Part shown: piece by piece, positions 26,172-35,362 of the stretch
How the letters are laid out: every line of letters begins with the position of its first letter
How positions within the stretch are numbered: position 1 is the stretch's first letter
Assembly: GCF_049985285.1 (NCBI RefSeq)
Contig: NZ_JBNIEU010000002.1
Location: forward strand, 992,001-1,056,000
Source: Aestuariirhabdus sp049985285
Lineage (GTDB): Bacteria > Pseudomonadota > Gammaproteobacteria > Pseudomonadales > Aestuariirhabdaceae
Reading direction: 5' to 3'
Length of the DNA stretch: 64,000 nt
The notes under the pieces: generated by a model
Told to the model about the DNA's origin: nothing
The model's database searches: none
Seen by the model: the letters and a program-made list of their open reading frames with translations, nothing else
Position numbers and translations under genes: made by a program

Positions 26172-26322
26172 AGTCTGGTGTGCCCGCGACCTGCATCAGG
26201 TCACGGGGGAGAGATTGTTGGTGAAAGCTATCGGAGTGCGCCCCACCCGGGTTTCGTGTTCAGGATCAGGGTTGGAGGGCGCTCATGGAGAGGTATTCAG
26301 CGGGGATCTCTAGTGGGAATCT

Positions 26323-26604
26323 CTAGTGGGAGAGTACGGTGCATTTCTCATGGCCTTCCAGCATCGGCTGGATCGCTTCCAGTAGCAGTTTACGCTGTGG
26401 AGAGCTTTCCCACATGTGCCAGGACTGAACGTTTGCCCAGTTGATAATTACGAGCCGGTGGTTGGGGTTAGCAACATCTTTAAGGGATTCGCTGGATATA
26501 AACCCCGGTGCCTGTACCACACCCGAAATGGTTTTTTTGATTGCCTCCTCATAATGGGGGCCTAATCCTTCTGCAATGTTACGCTCGATTACCACTTTGA
26601 TCAT
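26323..26604 (-). CDS. Antibiotic biosynthesis monooxygenase (ABM) domain protein
   Basis: 93 residues from ATG 26604 (AAGGA at good spacing; the in-frame extension to 26622 is not needed). One ferredoxin-like ABM domain: MIKVVIERNIAEG at the start, APGFISSESL, and LVIINWANVQSWHMWESS with the conserved Trp-x2-W pattern. Such small dimeric proteins act on quinones, heme or other aromatics, or have unknown roles. No partner gene suggests the substrate. Confidence 0.82.
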   Translation of the reverse strand: MIKVVIERNIAEGLGPHYEEAIKKTISGVVQAPGFISSESLKDVANPNHRLVIINWANVQSWHMWESSPQRKLLLEAIQPMLEGHEKCTVLSH

Positions 26605-26831
26605 TGAACTATCCTTACCCATTTAACCGATTGATGTATCGTTTCAGATACTGCTCTTTATAACTGAACTGCTGGTCAACGCAAGTCTTTACCCGCTGGG
26701 GTTGCACAAAAAGCAAGCGAATTGCGGCGAAGGTCGTATAGTTTCAGGCGTGCCCGTGTGGGGTTGCTATTTTTGGCTCGGAACCCTTGCTCTGTTAAAA
26801 TAGTGCCAACTATCCCTGACGGACAATACTG

Positions 26832-27065
26832 ATGTCACACAACCCGACCCACACACTAGATGCCTGCGGATTGCATTGCCCCGAACCGGTTATGCTGTTG
26901 CACAATAAGGTTAGGGAGATGGTCGCCGGGGAGGTGTTGGAGGTGATCGCTACCGATCCTTCAACGACTCGGGATATTCCCAAATTCTGCGCCTTTCTTG
27001 AGCATGAGTTACTGGGCCAGGAAGAGCGGGAGCAGAAGTACTTTTATTATATTCGTAAGGGTTGA
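26832..27065 (+). CDS. tusA: Sulfurtransferase TusA
   Basis: 77 residues with the TusA motif CGLHCPEPV; the active Cys is C16 within CPEP. It relays persulfide sulfur from IscS towards tRNA 2-thiouridine and molybdenum cofactor pathways. The DPSTTRDIPKFC segment is typical. Single gene, convergent with the MATE gene. Confidence 0.93.
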   Translation: MSHNPTHTLDACGLHCPEPVMLLHNKVREMVAGEVLEVIATDPSTTRDIPKFCAFLEHELLGQEEREQKYFYYIRKG

Positions 27066-27112
27066 TTCTTCGCACCCTCCATCCGGCGCAGGCGGGGTCC
27101 CCAGTGAATTTG

Positions 27113-28480
27113 TCAGACTCGCGAGGGGTAGCGGCGAAAGACCCGCTGCAGGCGCCAGCCCAGCAATAGCGCGGCGATACTCAGTCCCGTCAACAGGCCG
27201 ATCCAGAAACCGGCGGGCCCCATGGCGTCCGTCATGTGGTTGGTAAGACCCAGGGTGTACCCCAGCGGTAGAGCGATAACCCAGTAGGCGATCAGTACGA
27301 TCAGCATCGGCATACGGGTATCCTTGTATCCCCGCAAGCTGCTGGCGGCTGCCACCTGAACGGCATCGGGTAGTTGGTAGAGCGCCGCAAACAGCAGTAG
27401 GTAGGCGGCAACCTCCAGTACGGCATTGTTATCGCTGTAGAGGGAGACAATTTGCAGGGGAAACAGGATCAATATCGTCGCACTGGTGGCCGACAAAGCC
27501 GTGTTAAACCCCAGGCCTGTGAGGGACGCCAGCTTAGCCTGGCGGTAATCGCCGCCACCCACCGCCTGACCGACCCGTATGGTCATCGCCAGACCGACGC
27601 TGAGGGGAATCATATAAGTGATGGAGGAGACGTTCAGCGCGATCTGGTGCCCCGCAATCAGCTCCGTGGGCAGGCGCCCGATCAGGAGTGCGATCACGGA
27701 AAAAATACTAGCCTCAACAAAAATAGTAATGCCAATGGGGACCCCCAATCGCACCAGCGGCACAATGTTTTGAAATCGGGGCCAGCTTAAGCTGTTGAGG
27801 ATGGCTGCTGAGCGATGGCGGCTATCGAATAGCAGATAGACGCCCATACAAACCAGCATCAGGCTCGCTGAAAGCGCGGTTGCGTAACCACAGCCAGCGG
27901 CCCCCAGCTCGGGAAATCCCCAGGCACCGTAGATAAAGGCATAGTTGGCGGGAATATTGAGCGCAAACCCTGCAAACGCAAACACCATACCCGGTTTGGT
28001 CAGGGCACGGCCTTCGCAGTAACAGCTCAGTGCCACGTAAAGTGCCATAAGCGGAAAACCCCAGCTAAAGGCATCCAGGTAGAGGGTGGCTTGCAGCGCT
28101 ACCGGTTGGGTAACGTCCAGCCATTGAAAGGCGATGTCGGCGCTGCGAACCATCAGCAAGGCCCCGACACCAGCGACGAATGCGATCCACAGGGATTGGT
28201 GCACAGTTGTCGCCAGTTGTTGTTGCTTGCCGGCACCGATAAGGTGGGCGACCGTAGGCACCACCGCCATCAATAATCCCCTCATAAACAGGAAGATGGG
28301 CAACCAGATGCTGTTGCCCACGGCCACTGCTGCCAGCGTGGTCGCGCTGTAGTTGCCCGCCATCAGGGTGTCGACCAGCCCCATTCCACTGGTTGCAATC
28401 TGGGCGGCGATGATGGGGGTGGCAAGGCCGACGAGCTGTTTGAGCTCGGTAGAGACGGCGTTGCTCCGGGAAGCTTCCAT
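27113..28480 (-). CDS. MATE family multidrug/cation antiporter (NorM-like)
   Basis: 455 residues, about twelve membrane helices in two similar halves. N-terminal LVGLATPIIAAQIATSGMGLVDTLMAG is the classic MATE opening (GMGLVDTLMAG). It exports drugs or metabolites by Na+ or H+ antiport across the inner membrane. No regulator is next to it, so the natural substrate cannot be read. Confidence 0.92.
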   Translation of the reverse strand: MEASRSNAVSTELKQLVGLATPIIAAQIATSGMGLVDTLMAGNYSATTLAAVAVGNSIWLPIFLFMRGLLMAVVPTVAHLIGAGKQQQLATTVHQSLWIAFVAGVGALLMVRSADIAFQWLDVTQPVALQATLYLDAFSWGFPLMALYVALSCYCEGRALTKPGMVFAFAGFALNIPANYAFIYGAWGFPELGAAGCGYATALSASLMLVCMGVYLLFDSRHRSAAILNSLSWPRFQNIVPLVRLGVPIGITIFVEASIFSVIALLIGRLPTELIAGHQIALNVSSITYMIPLSVGLAMTIRVGQAVGGGDYRQAKLASLTGLGFNTALSATSATILILFPLQIVSLYSDNNAVLEVAAYLLLFAALYQLPDAVQVAAASSLRGYKDTRMPMLIVLIAYWVIALPLGYTLGLTNHMTDAMGPAGFWIGLLTGLSIAALLLGWRLQRVFRRYPSRV

Positions 28481-28639
28481 GGTGGAATCCGAAAGAGGTC
28501 AGGGGGCGCTATCTTAGCGCGACTGTGGCTGTGGTGATATGGTTGCTGGTGTGGAGATTGTCGCCGGTTGCGACAGGGGTCACTCTGGCATAAGCTGCAG
28601 CGCTTTAGGGTGTCTGCCCGGATTCAGGATCATCGATTA

Positions 28640-29800
28640 ATGAAAATTATTGCCGACGAGAACATGCCTCTTGTGGAGGATTTTTTCTCCGGGTGGGGTA
28701 GCATTGTTCGTGTGCCCGGGCGGGAGATTAACGCCGCACATCTGCACGGGGCCGACCTGCTGTTGGTGCGATCGATAACCCAGGTCGGGCAAACGCTTTT
28801 GCAAGATAGTTCGGTGCGGTTCGTGGGGTCGGCAACCATCGGCACCGACCATATTGATCGCGAATGGTTGTCGCAACGTGGGATCGGCTTTAGCGCCGCG
28901 CCGGGTTGCAACGCCTTGGCGGTTGTACAGTATGTGCTCTCGGTGCTCGCAACCCTATGCGACTGGCGTCAGTGCACGCTGCCTGAGCTCAGGGTTGGAA
29001 TTGTCGGTGCCGGAAACGTCGGCGGGCGGCTCTACCGGCAGCTCTCGGCGCTGGGTGTTCGCTGCCGTATTAGCGATCCGTTTCTGGATGACCCTGACCT
29101 CCCGCTTTGCCAGCTTGATGAGTTAATGCAGTCATCGGATGTGGTGAGTTTACACACCCCCTTAACCTGCGATGGTCCCCACCCGACCCGGTATTTGCTG
29201 GGCAGGGAGCAGTTGGAGCTGCTGCCTGAGGGGGCCTTGTTAATCAATAGCGGTCGTGGCCCGGTGGTGGATCAGGAGGCGCTACTGGCGACTATGAACA
29301 GCCGTACTGACTTGAGAGTGGCGCTGGATGTGTGGGAAACCGAGCCGGCAGTCTACATGCCGCTGCTTGAGCGCGTGGATCTGGCAACGCCCCATATTGC
29401 CGGTTATAGCCTCGAAGGACGGCTGCGGGGGACAGAGATGGTTTATCACGGGGCCTGTGACCTCTTTAACAAACCGCGCCAGCGGTCACTGCAGCAGTTG
29501 ATGCCTTCACCGCAACTGGAGCGCCTCGTGTTGCACGGGGGCGAATTGCAAGCCGCTGACGCCGATGCATTGGCGCGCCGCTTGTGCCGTCTACTTTACG
29601 ACGTGCGCGATGACGATCAGAGGATGCGTAACCACCTTCGCCGTTGCGGAAACGTAGCCGAGGAGTTTGACCGTCTGCGCAAACAGTATCCCGAGCGGCG
29701 AGAAAACAGCAGTTTGACCCTCGAACTATCGAACCCCATGGCGGGTTGCGGCGAGGGGCTTTCGAGTTTGGGGTTCAGAGTATTGGCTGGACAGAATTAA
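28640..29800 (+). CDS. pdxB: Erythronate-4-phosphate dehydrogenase
   Basis: Second step of the DXP-dependent pyridoxal phosphate pathway: oxidation of 4-phosphoerythronate. 386 residues from ATG 28640, which gives the family start MKIIADENMPLVEDFF; the in-frame extension to 28568 is not family-like. NAD-binding motif GIVGAGNVGGRL at 120-131, then NSGRGPVVD and ATPHIAGYSLEG with the catalytic Arg, Glu and His region, and the C-terminal PdxB dimer domain. Confidence 0.95.
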   Translation: MKIIADENMPLVEDFFSGWGSIVRVPGREINAAHLHGADLLLVRSITQVGQTLLQDSSVRFVGSATIGTDHIDREWLSQRGIGFSAAPGCNALAVVQYVLSVLATLCDWRQCTLPELRVGIVGAGNVGGRLYRQLSALGVRCRISDPFLDDPDLPLCQLDELMQSSDVVSLHTPLTCDGPHPTRYLLGREQLELLPEGALLINSGRGPVVDQEALLATMNSRTDLRVALDVWETEPAVYMPLLERVDLATPHIAGYSLEGRLRGTEMVYHGACDLFNKPRQRSLQQLMPSPQLERLVLHGGELQAADADALARRLCRLLYDVRDDDQRMRNHLRRCGNVAEEFDRLRKQYPERRENSSLTLELSNPMAGCGEGLSSLGFRVLAGQN

Positions 29801-29852
29801 AACCGCCACAACGCAAATGGCAACAGAAATGGAGGCTGTAACAGGAGGTGTT

Positions 29853-30995
29853 ATGAAGGGATCGGCAAGAGCATTTCGTTTGGGACTCATTATTAACCCT
29901 CTGGCGGGCATCGGTGGTGCTGTGGGGTTAAAGGGGAGCGATGGGCAGGCCATTGTGGAACAGGCATTTGCACTGGGGGCGGTACCCCATGCAGCCGATC
30001 GCACTCGTCATGCGCTGGAGGCGGTTGCTCCCTTGCAGGGGCAGCTGACGATTCTGACCTACCCGTTGGAGATGGGTGAGACCCTTGCCCGGGCCATGGG
30101 GTTTTCTGTAGAGGTGCTCGGTGAGATCGACAGTGGCCACACTGCGGCCGCCGATACCGAACGCGCCGCGCGGGATCTTCAGGCGGCGGGAGTGGATCTC
30201 ATTCTTTTTGCCGGCGGGGATGGTACGGCCCGCAATATATGCCACTCGGTGGGGGAAGGGCAGCCGGTATTGGGGGTTCCCGCCGGGGTTAAAATTCACT
30301 CCGGTGTTTACGCTGTAACGCCGCAGGCCGCAGGAGAGGTGGTTCGCCAGTTGGTGACCGGTGAGCTGGTAACGATTGCCGAAGCTGAGGTGCGGGATAT
30401 CGATGAAGATGCCTTTCGCGAGGGCCGCGTTAAGGCCCGCTACTACGGCGACCTTCTAGTGCCCCGGGCACATCAATATCTGCAGCGGGTTAAGCAGGGA
30501 GGTCGTGAAGTGGAGGAGTTGGTACTGCAGGATATAGCCGCAGGGTTGATCGAGGAGATGGACCCCGACGCGTTCTATGTGATCGGCCCGGGTACCACTA
30601 CCCGCGGGTTGATGGAGGAGTTGGGGCTCGACAATACCCTGTTGGGGGTTGATCTGGTCAGGGATCAGCAACTGGTGGCAGTCGATGCCAGTGCCGAACA
30701 GTTGCTGGAGCTAACCCGGGGCGCGGAGGTTTATATTGTGGTCACTGCAATTGGCGGTCAGGGGCATATTCTGGGGCGGGGAAATCATCAGATCTCGCCA
30801 CCGCTGATCCGCCGTGCCGGGCTCGACCATCTCCAGGTGATTGCGACCAAGTCCAAACTCTCCGAACTCGATGGCGCGCCGTTGCAGGTCGATACCGGCG
30901 AGCCGGAACTGGATCGGGCGCTGTCGGGCCATATGCGGGTGATAACCGGCTACAAGGACGCCGTGCTCTACCCCGTTGGGCTAAACGTCGAGTAG
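29853..30995 (+). CDS. ATP-NAD kinase family protein
   Basis: 380 residues from ATG 29853 with GGAGG at ideal spacing. The NAD/diacylglycerol-kinase type motif FAGGDGTARN (119-128) and the preceding LIINPLAGIGG show an ATP-NAD kinase-like fold, of the AcoX-type or PF20143 group rather than the canonical NadK. The true substrate is uncertain; NAD phosphorylation is only one possibility. It follows pdxB by 52 nt on the same strand and may be co-transcribed. Confidence 0.85.
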   Translation: MKGSARAFRLGLIINPLAGIGGAVGLKGSDGQAIVEQAFALGAVPHAADRTRHALEAVAPLQGQLTILTYPLEMGETLARAMGFSVEVLGEIDSGHTAAADTERAARDLQAAGVDLILFAGGDGTARNICHSVGEGQPVLGVPAGVKIHSGVYAVTPQAAGEVVRQLVTGELVTIAEAEVRDIDEDAFREGRVKARYYGDLLVPRAHQYLQRVKQGGREVEELVLQDIAAGLIEEMDPDAFYVIGPGTTTRGLMEELGLDNTLLGVDLVRDQQLVAVDASAEQLLELTRGAEVYIVVTAIGGQGHILGRGNHQISPPLIRRAGLDHLQVIATKSKLSELDGAPLQVDTGEPELDRALSGHMRVITGYKDAVLYPVGLNVE

Positions 30996-31019
30996 CAGTC
31001 CGCCTGGAATCCGGCTTAA

Positions 31020-31136
31020 TGGATTCCCTGTATTCACGGGAATGAAGGGCAGAGCACCTTTTCTAGCGTTGTACCCTCAACTTCCTCCCCTTAAACCTTC
31101 CTTTTTCCTCGTCGTACCCGCGAAGGCGGGTATCCA
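31020..31136. repeat. REP-like palindromes between 30995 and 31258
   Basis: Two imperfect copies of the dispersed repeat: TGGATTCCC...GGGAATGA at 31020-31045 and GTACCCGCGAAGGCGGGTATCCA at 31114-31136 (stem TACCCGC/GCGGGTA). Another GC-rich hairpin (TGCCGGT/ACCGGCA, 31219-31252) lies just after htpX and may help end its mRNA. Confidence 0.75.
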
Positions 31137-31257
31137 TAGCCACAGGCAGAGCTTTATCAGCGTTAAGCTAACTTTAAGGTAAGGCGAAGAGGTAGGATAA
31201 ACCCGGGGAGGGTTGCCGGTACGGCCTCCGAAGGAGCGCACCGGCACGGTCGGTTGG

Positions 31258-32121
31258 TTAGCCCGCAGCTTGTAGCGCAGCGATGCGTTTTTCCAGTGGC
31301 GGATGGCTCATAAATAGCTCCGCCATGCTCTTTTTGCCATTGATGCCAAAGGCAACCAGTGAGCCCTCCAGCTGAGGCTCCGCATTGTTACGCAGGCGCT
31401 CAAGAGCCGCGATCATCTTGTGACGGCCTGCAAGCTGGGCGCCGCCGATGTCAGCCTTGAATTCACGCTGGCGAGAGAAGTAGGCCACCACCACGCTGGC
31501 GAGGATACCAAACAGCATCTCCAGCACGAACACCACGCCCATATAGGCAAACATGCCCAGTCCCTGGCCGTCCTCATCGTTCTGGCTGAGGAAACCGCTG
31601 ATGATATTGGCGACGATTCGGGCGATAAAGATAACGAAGGTGTTTACAACACCCTGAATCAGCGCCAGCGTGACCATGTCACCGTTGGCAATATGGCTGA
31701 CTTCGTGGCCCAGCACCGCCTCCGCTTCGTCCTGGTTCATCTTGTTGAGGAGACCGCTACTGACGGCAACCAGGGCATCATCACGCTTCATACCCGTGGC
31801 GAAGGCGTTAATGTCGTCAGCCGCATAAATGGCAACTTGGGGCATGCCGATACCGGCTTGTTGCGCCTGTCTGCCAACGGTTTCCAGTAGCCAGCGTTCG
31901 GTGGCGTTTTGGGGGGTGGTGATAACCTGAGCGCCGGTCGAGCGCAGCGCCATGGTTTTTGAGAGGGCCAGCGAGATCAGTGAGCCGCCAAAGCCGAATA
32001 CCGCAGCGATCATCAGCAGGCCACTGGTACTGCGACCATCGATACCCAGTAGGCTCATCACAATGCTCAATACAAGCAGCACGGCCAGGTTGGTGATCAG
32101 AAAGAGTCCAATACGCTTCAT
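31258..32121 (-). CDS. htpX: Membrane zinc protease HtpX
   Basis: 287 residues, N-terminal membrane helices at about 6-26 and 32-52, zinc motif H139-E140-x2-H143 (LGHEVSHIANGD) and a third ligand region FSRQREFKAD. Degrades misfolded membrane proteins with FtsH. The gene begins a block that continues on the same strand with the hypothetical gene and alaA. Confidence 0.95.
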   Translation of the reverse strand: MKRIGLFLITNLAVLLVLSIVMSLLGIDGRSTSGLLMIAAVFGFGGSLISLALSKTMALRSTGAQVITTPQNATERWLLETVGRQAQQAGIGMPQVAIYAADDINAFATGMKRDDALVAVSSGLLNKMNQDEAEAVLGHEVSHIANGDMVTLALIQGVVNTFVIFIARIVANIISGFLSQNDEDGQGLGMFAYMGVVFVLEMLFGILASVVVAYFSRQREFKADIGGAQLAGRHKMIAALERLRNNAEPQLEGSLVAFGINGKKSMAELFMSHPPLEKRIAALQAAG

Positions 32122-32328
32122 AGGGTCAACTATCCTTTTTAAAATGTTAGTCAGGTTTTTAAAATATGCGGGTTAACCGTCGCTTTTCAATCCCTGCACT
32201 GTAAAGGGTATGCAAAGCCGGAGGTGCATAGGTGCCAGTGTGGCAGGCCTCTCAGGGTGGCAATATTCGTATTTAACGCAATCCTTGGGTGGATTGCGCA
32301 ATGGAGTTGCTCGGCGGGGTGCCAGGAG

Positions 32329-32757
32329 CTAGCGGCTAAACAGCTCTAGCAGCAGGCGCCTCAGCGCCAATCCATCTTGTTGGTCCAGGGCGGTACGCAG
32401 TTGGTGAGCGAGGGTTCCCTGCTGGATGGCGACGGTTGCTGGCAGCCCTTCAAGGGGGACTAGCGGGGGGGTGACGGGTGCAGCCAGGGCCAGAAAGGCC
32501 CGTTCGGCCAATACCGCCTGGCCCAGCCCATCCTGGCGGGACTGGTCCAGGTAGCGCAGGTAGTGTTCGTCGGCTAACCACAGCATGCTACTAAAACACG
32601 CGAGGTGGCGGGCGCTGGGTATGCCAAACTCATCGAGCTCGAAGTCACCTATGATCTCATCGACGTAGATATCGCCCTTGCGAGGGAAATACCCGTAGAG
32701 TTTAAGTAGAATTCGCGCGCAATCCTGGTAAAAATCCTCGATATGGATGTCTGCCAT
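32329..32757 (-). CDS. Hypothetical protein, PA2829-like position
   Basis: 142 residues from ATG 32757; the longer in-frame reading to 32913 overlaps alaA and is not favoured. No signal peptide or membrane segment. Acidic, helical, with the motif LLKLYGYFPRKGDIYVDEIIG near the N-terminus. I do not recognise a domain. It lies between htpX and alaA as in the P. aeruginosa neighbourhood, 51 nt after alaA, so likely co-transcribed with it. Confidence 0.7.
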   Translation of the reverse strand: MADIHIEDFYQDCARILLKLYGYFPRKGDIYVDEIIGDFELDEFGIPSARHLACFSSMLWLADEHYLRYLDQSRQDGLGQAVLAERAFLALAAPVTPPLVPLEGLPATVAIQQGTLAHQLRTALDQQDGLALRRLLLELFSR

Positions 32758-32807
32758 GGCGTGGTCCTGTGCGGTTGAAAAGCGCTTAAAAGCCAGTAGC
32801 CCGAGGG

Positions 32808-34022
32808 CTATTGGCGGTATGTTTTGAGGAAGTGTCCCAGTCGTTCGATAGCCTGCTCCAAAATATCGACCCGAGGCAGGGTGACGATGCGGAAGTGGTC
32901 GGTCGCAGGCCAATTGAAGGCACTACCCTGTACTAGCAGGATCTTCTCCTGGCGTAGCAGGTCGAGCACCATGCGTTGATCGTCGATGATGGGGTATCGC
33001 TTGGGGTCGAGCCGAGGGAACAGGTAGAGGGCTCCCTTGGGTTTTACGCAGCTCACTCCCGGAATGTCGTTCAGCATCTCCCAGGCAAGATTGCGCTGTT
33101 CCAGCAAGCGGCCGCCGGGTAGCACCAGGTCATTAATGCTCTGGTAACCTCCAAGAGCGGTCTGGATTGCAAACTGGGTAGGAACGTTCGAACACAGGCG
33201 CATGGAGGCAAGGATGTCGAGACCTTCGATATAGCTGCTGGCGGGCAATCGGTGTCCGCTTATAGCCATCCAGCCAGAGCGGAAGCCAGCAGCCCGGTAA
33301 GACTTCGAAAGGCCGTTGAAGGTGATGATCAACAGGTCGTCGGCCAGCGATGCGAGCGAGGTATGCTCGGTGTCGTCGTATAAAATCCGGTCGTAGATCT
33401 CATCGGCGTAAACAATTAATGAATGTTCCCGCGCGATCTGTAGTAGCTCTCGTAACAGTTCAGGTGGATAAACCGCACCCGTTGGGTTATTGGGGTTGAT
33501 GATGACGATGCCACGGGTTTTGTCGGTGATCTTGCTGCGGATATCGTCAGGGTCCGGATACCAGTCCGATTTTTCGTCGCATAGATAATGAATGGGTTTG
33601 CCGCCTGAGAGGCTAACCGAAGCGGTCCATAACGGGTAGTCCGGTGCGGGGATCAGCATCTCGTCCCCGTTGTTGAGCAGGGCTTGCATCGCCATCACGA
33701 TCAGCTCGCTGACGCCGTTGCCGATATAGATATCCTCGATACCAACGTCCATCACGCCCTTTTTCTGGAAATCCTGCATAACCGCCTTGCGGGCGCTAAA
33801 CAGTCCTTTGGAGTCGCAGTAGCCTTGCGCCTGGGGAAGGTTATGAATGACGTCCTGGATGATCTCTTCGGGCGCTTCAAAACCGAACGGAGCGGGGTTG
33901 CCGATATTGAGTTTGAGGACGCGGTGGCCCTCCTCCTCCAGGCGCTTGGCTTCTTGCAGTACCGGGCCACGAATGTCGTAGCAAACGTTGGCTAACTTCC
34001 CAGACTTTCTAATCTCCTTCAT
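32808..34022 (-). CDS. alaA: Alanine-synthesising aminotransferase AlaA
   Basis: PLP-dependent class I/II aminotransferase, main glutamate-pyruvate transaminase type. 404 residues; N-terminal MKEIRKSGKLANVCYDIRGP is the AlaA signature, with NPNNPTGAVYP, YADEIYDRILYD and the PLP lysine region FNGLSKSYRAAGFRSGW. Cytosolic. Upstream gene of the alaA - hypothetical pair; divergent from the glutathione peroxidase gene. Confidence 0.95.
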   Translation of the reverse strand: MKEIRKSGKLANVCYDIRGPVLQEAKRLEEEGHRVLKLNIGNPAPFGFEAPEEIIQDVIHNLPQAQGYCDSKGLFSARKAVMQDFQKKGVMDVGIEDIYIGNGVSELIVMAMQALLNNGDEMLIPAPDYPLWTASVSLSGGKPIHYLCDEKSDWYPDPDDIRSKITDKTRGIVIINPNNPTGAVYPPELLRELLQIAREHSLIVYADEIYDRILYDDTEHTSLASLADDLLIITFNGLSKSYRAAGFRSGWMAISGHRLPASSYIEGLDILASMRLCSNVPTQFAIQTALGGYQSINDLVLPGGRLLEQRNLAWEMLNDIPGVSCVKPKGALYLFPRLDPKRYPIIDDQRMVLDLLRQEKILLVQGSAFNWPATDHFRIVTLPRVDILEQAIERLGHFLKTYRQ

Positions 34023-34256
34023 ACCCCTTTCCGTTTGGCTCCCGTATCAGTGCAGCATGGATATTCGGCCACCGGGTTCGGTGGCGATATTGGAATCTGT
34101 TGGTACGTATCATACGGTTTGATCAGGGCAGTTGCATCATTAGTAAGCTGTTAGACCTTGCTGGACTCGACATTAGCGATGGGTTCAGGGCTGTGTTGGG
34201 GTTGCATAAATAAATTGTAGGCAATATAGTTGTACGAAATCATAAAGGAAGGCCCT

Positions 34257-34745
34257 ATGAGTAATGATCTTTACGCGGTCACGTGCCGGACAATATCAGG
34301 AGAGGAGGTTACGCTGGACTCCTATCGAGACAATGTAATATTGGTCGTAAATACTGCCAGCAAGTGCGGTTTCACCCCCCAGTACAAAGGGTTGGAGGCG
34401 TTGCACCAGAAGTATGGTGGTCAAGGGCTGGTCGTGCTGGGCTTTCCCTGCAATCAGTTTCGTGAGCAGGAGCCGGAAGCAGAAGGGGAGATCGCGAGTT
34501 TTTGTGAAATGAATTTCGGGGTGAGCTTTCCTCTATTTGCCAAAGTCGATGTCAATGGCGACAATGCGCACCCGCTTTTCGAAATACTGAAACGATCGGC
34601 TCCGGGCGTGTTGGGTTCGAAAGGGGTGAAGTGGAATTTCACCAAATTCCTGGTCGCCCCGGGTGGAAAGCAAATTGTACGCTTTGCTCCCATGACCAAG
34701 CCGGCTGCGCTGGAATCGGAAGTGGTAGCGATGTTAAACGGGTAA
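34257..34745 (+). CDS. Glutathione peroxidase family protein
   Basis: 162 residues from ATG 34257, preceded by AAGGAAGG. Peroxidatic C37 (NTASKCGFT), GFPCNQF with C65, C83 (SFCEMNF) and WNFTKFLV are all as in non-selenium Cys-Gpx enzymes that use thioredoxin. Detoxifies organic hydroperoxides. The next gene, an OhrR/OspR-type regulator, starts 33 nt downstream; in Pseudomonas OspR represses this gene. Confidence 0.93.
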   Translation: MSNDLYAVTCRTISGEEVTLDSYRDNVILVVNTASKCGFTPQYKGLEALHQKYGGQGLVVLGFPCNQFREQEPEAEGEIASFCEMNFGVSFPLFAKVDVNGDNAHPLFEILKRSAPGVLGSKGVKWNFTKFLVAPGGKQIVRFAPMTKPAALESEVVAMLNG

Positions 34746-34778
34746 AAGTAAAAGCACAGAGGCGCGCAGGCATAAACT

Positions 34779-35225
34779 ATGAGTACAACCGAACAACTGA
34801 AACTCGAAAATCAGCTTTGCTTCGCACTCTATGCCGGTTCAAGGGCGATCACCCGCCTCTACCGTCCATTACTCGAACCTCTGGGGCTCACCTACCCACA
34901 GTATCTGGTGTTGTTGGTGCTGTGGGAGCGCCGCCCTCAGGCGATCAATGTTAAAGAGATTGGTGAAAAGCTGTGTCTGGATAGCGGTACGCTGACGCCC
35001 CTGCTGAAGCGTCTCGAGCAGTCGGCGCTGATCAAACGCCAGCGTTGTGAGCACGATGAGCGTGCACGGATGATCTCGTTAACTGCCAAGGGAACCTCAC
35101 TGCGTGTGCAGGCCAGCTGTGTTCCAGGGAAATTGATGGAGGCAGCTCAAATGTCGACCGCTCAGGTTGTGGAGCTCAGGAACCAACTTAAAAGCCTGCT
35201 GGAGGCTGTGGAGTCGGCAGGGTAG
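34779..35225 (+). CDS. ospR: MarR family redox regulator, OhrR/OspR type
   Basis: 148 residues, winged helix. The sensing cysteine C14 (LENQLCFALYAGSR) is the OhrR/OspR hallmark, followed by YPQYLVLLVLWE and the recognition wing HDERARMISLTAKG. Oxidation of C14 by peroxides relieves repression. It lies just after the glutathione peroxidase gene, the pairing reported for OspR and PA2826. Confidence 0.9.
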   Translation: MSTTEQLKLENQLCFALYAGSRAITRLYRPLLEPLGLTYPQYLVLLVLWERRPQAINVKEIGEKLCLDSGTLTPLLKRLEQSALIKRQRCEHDERARMISLTAKGTSLRVQASCVPGKLMEAAQMSTAQVVELRNQLKSLLEAVESAG

Positions 35226-35250
35226 GGCATCACTACAGGGGATTTCCTCC

Positions 35251-35353
35251 TGTCATGCCCGCGCCGGTTCTACACCTTGTCATGCCGCGAAGGCGGGCAT
35301 CCAACCGAGAGTGCATTATGCTGGCAATGGATCTCCGCCTGCGCGGAGATGAC
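35251..35353. repeat. REPIN-like pair of palindromes
   Basis: A degenerate GTCATGCCCGCG copy, then a CATGCCGCGAAGGCGGGCAT palindrome and a TGGATCTCCGCCTGCGCGG palindrome ending in AGATGAC, placed in opposite orientation 26 nt apart. Same family as the copies near 38.7 kb. It fills the gap between ospR and the sensor kinase gene and may act as an mRNA 3' end. Confidence 0.75.
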
Positions 35354-35362
35354 GAAAGAGGA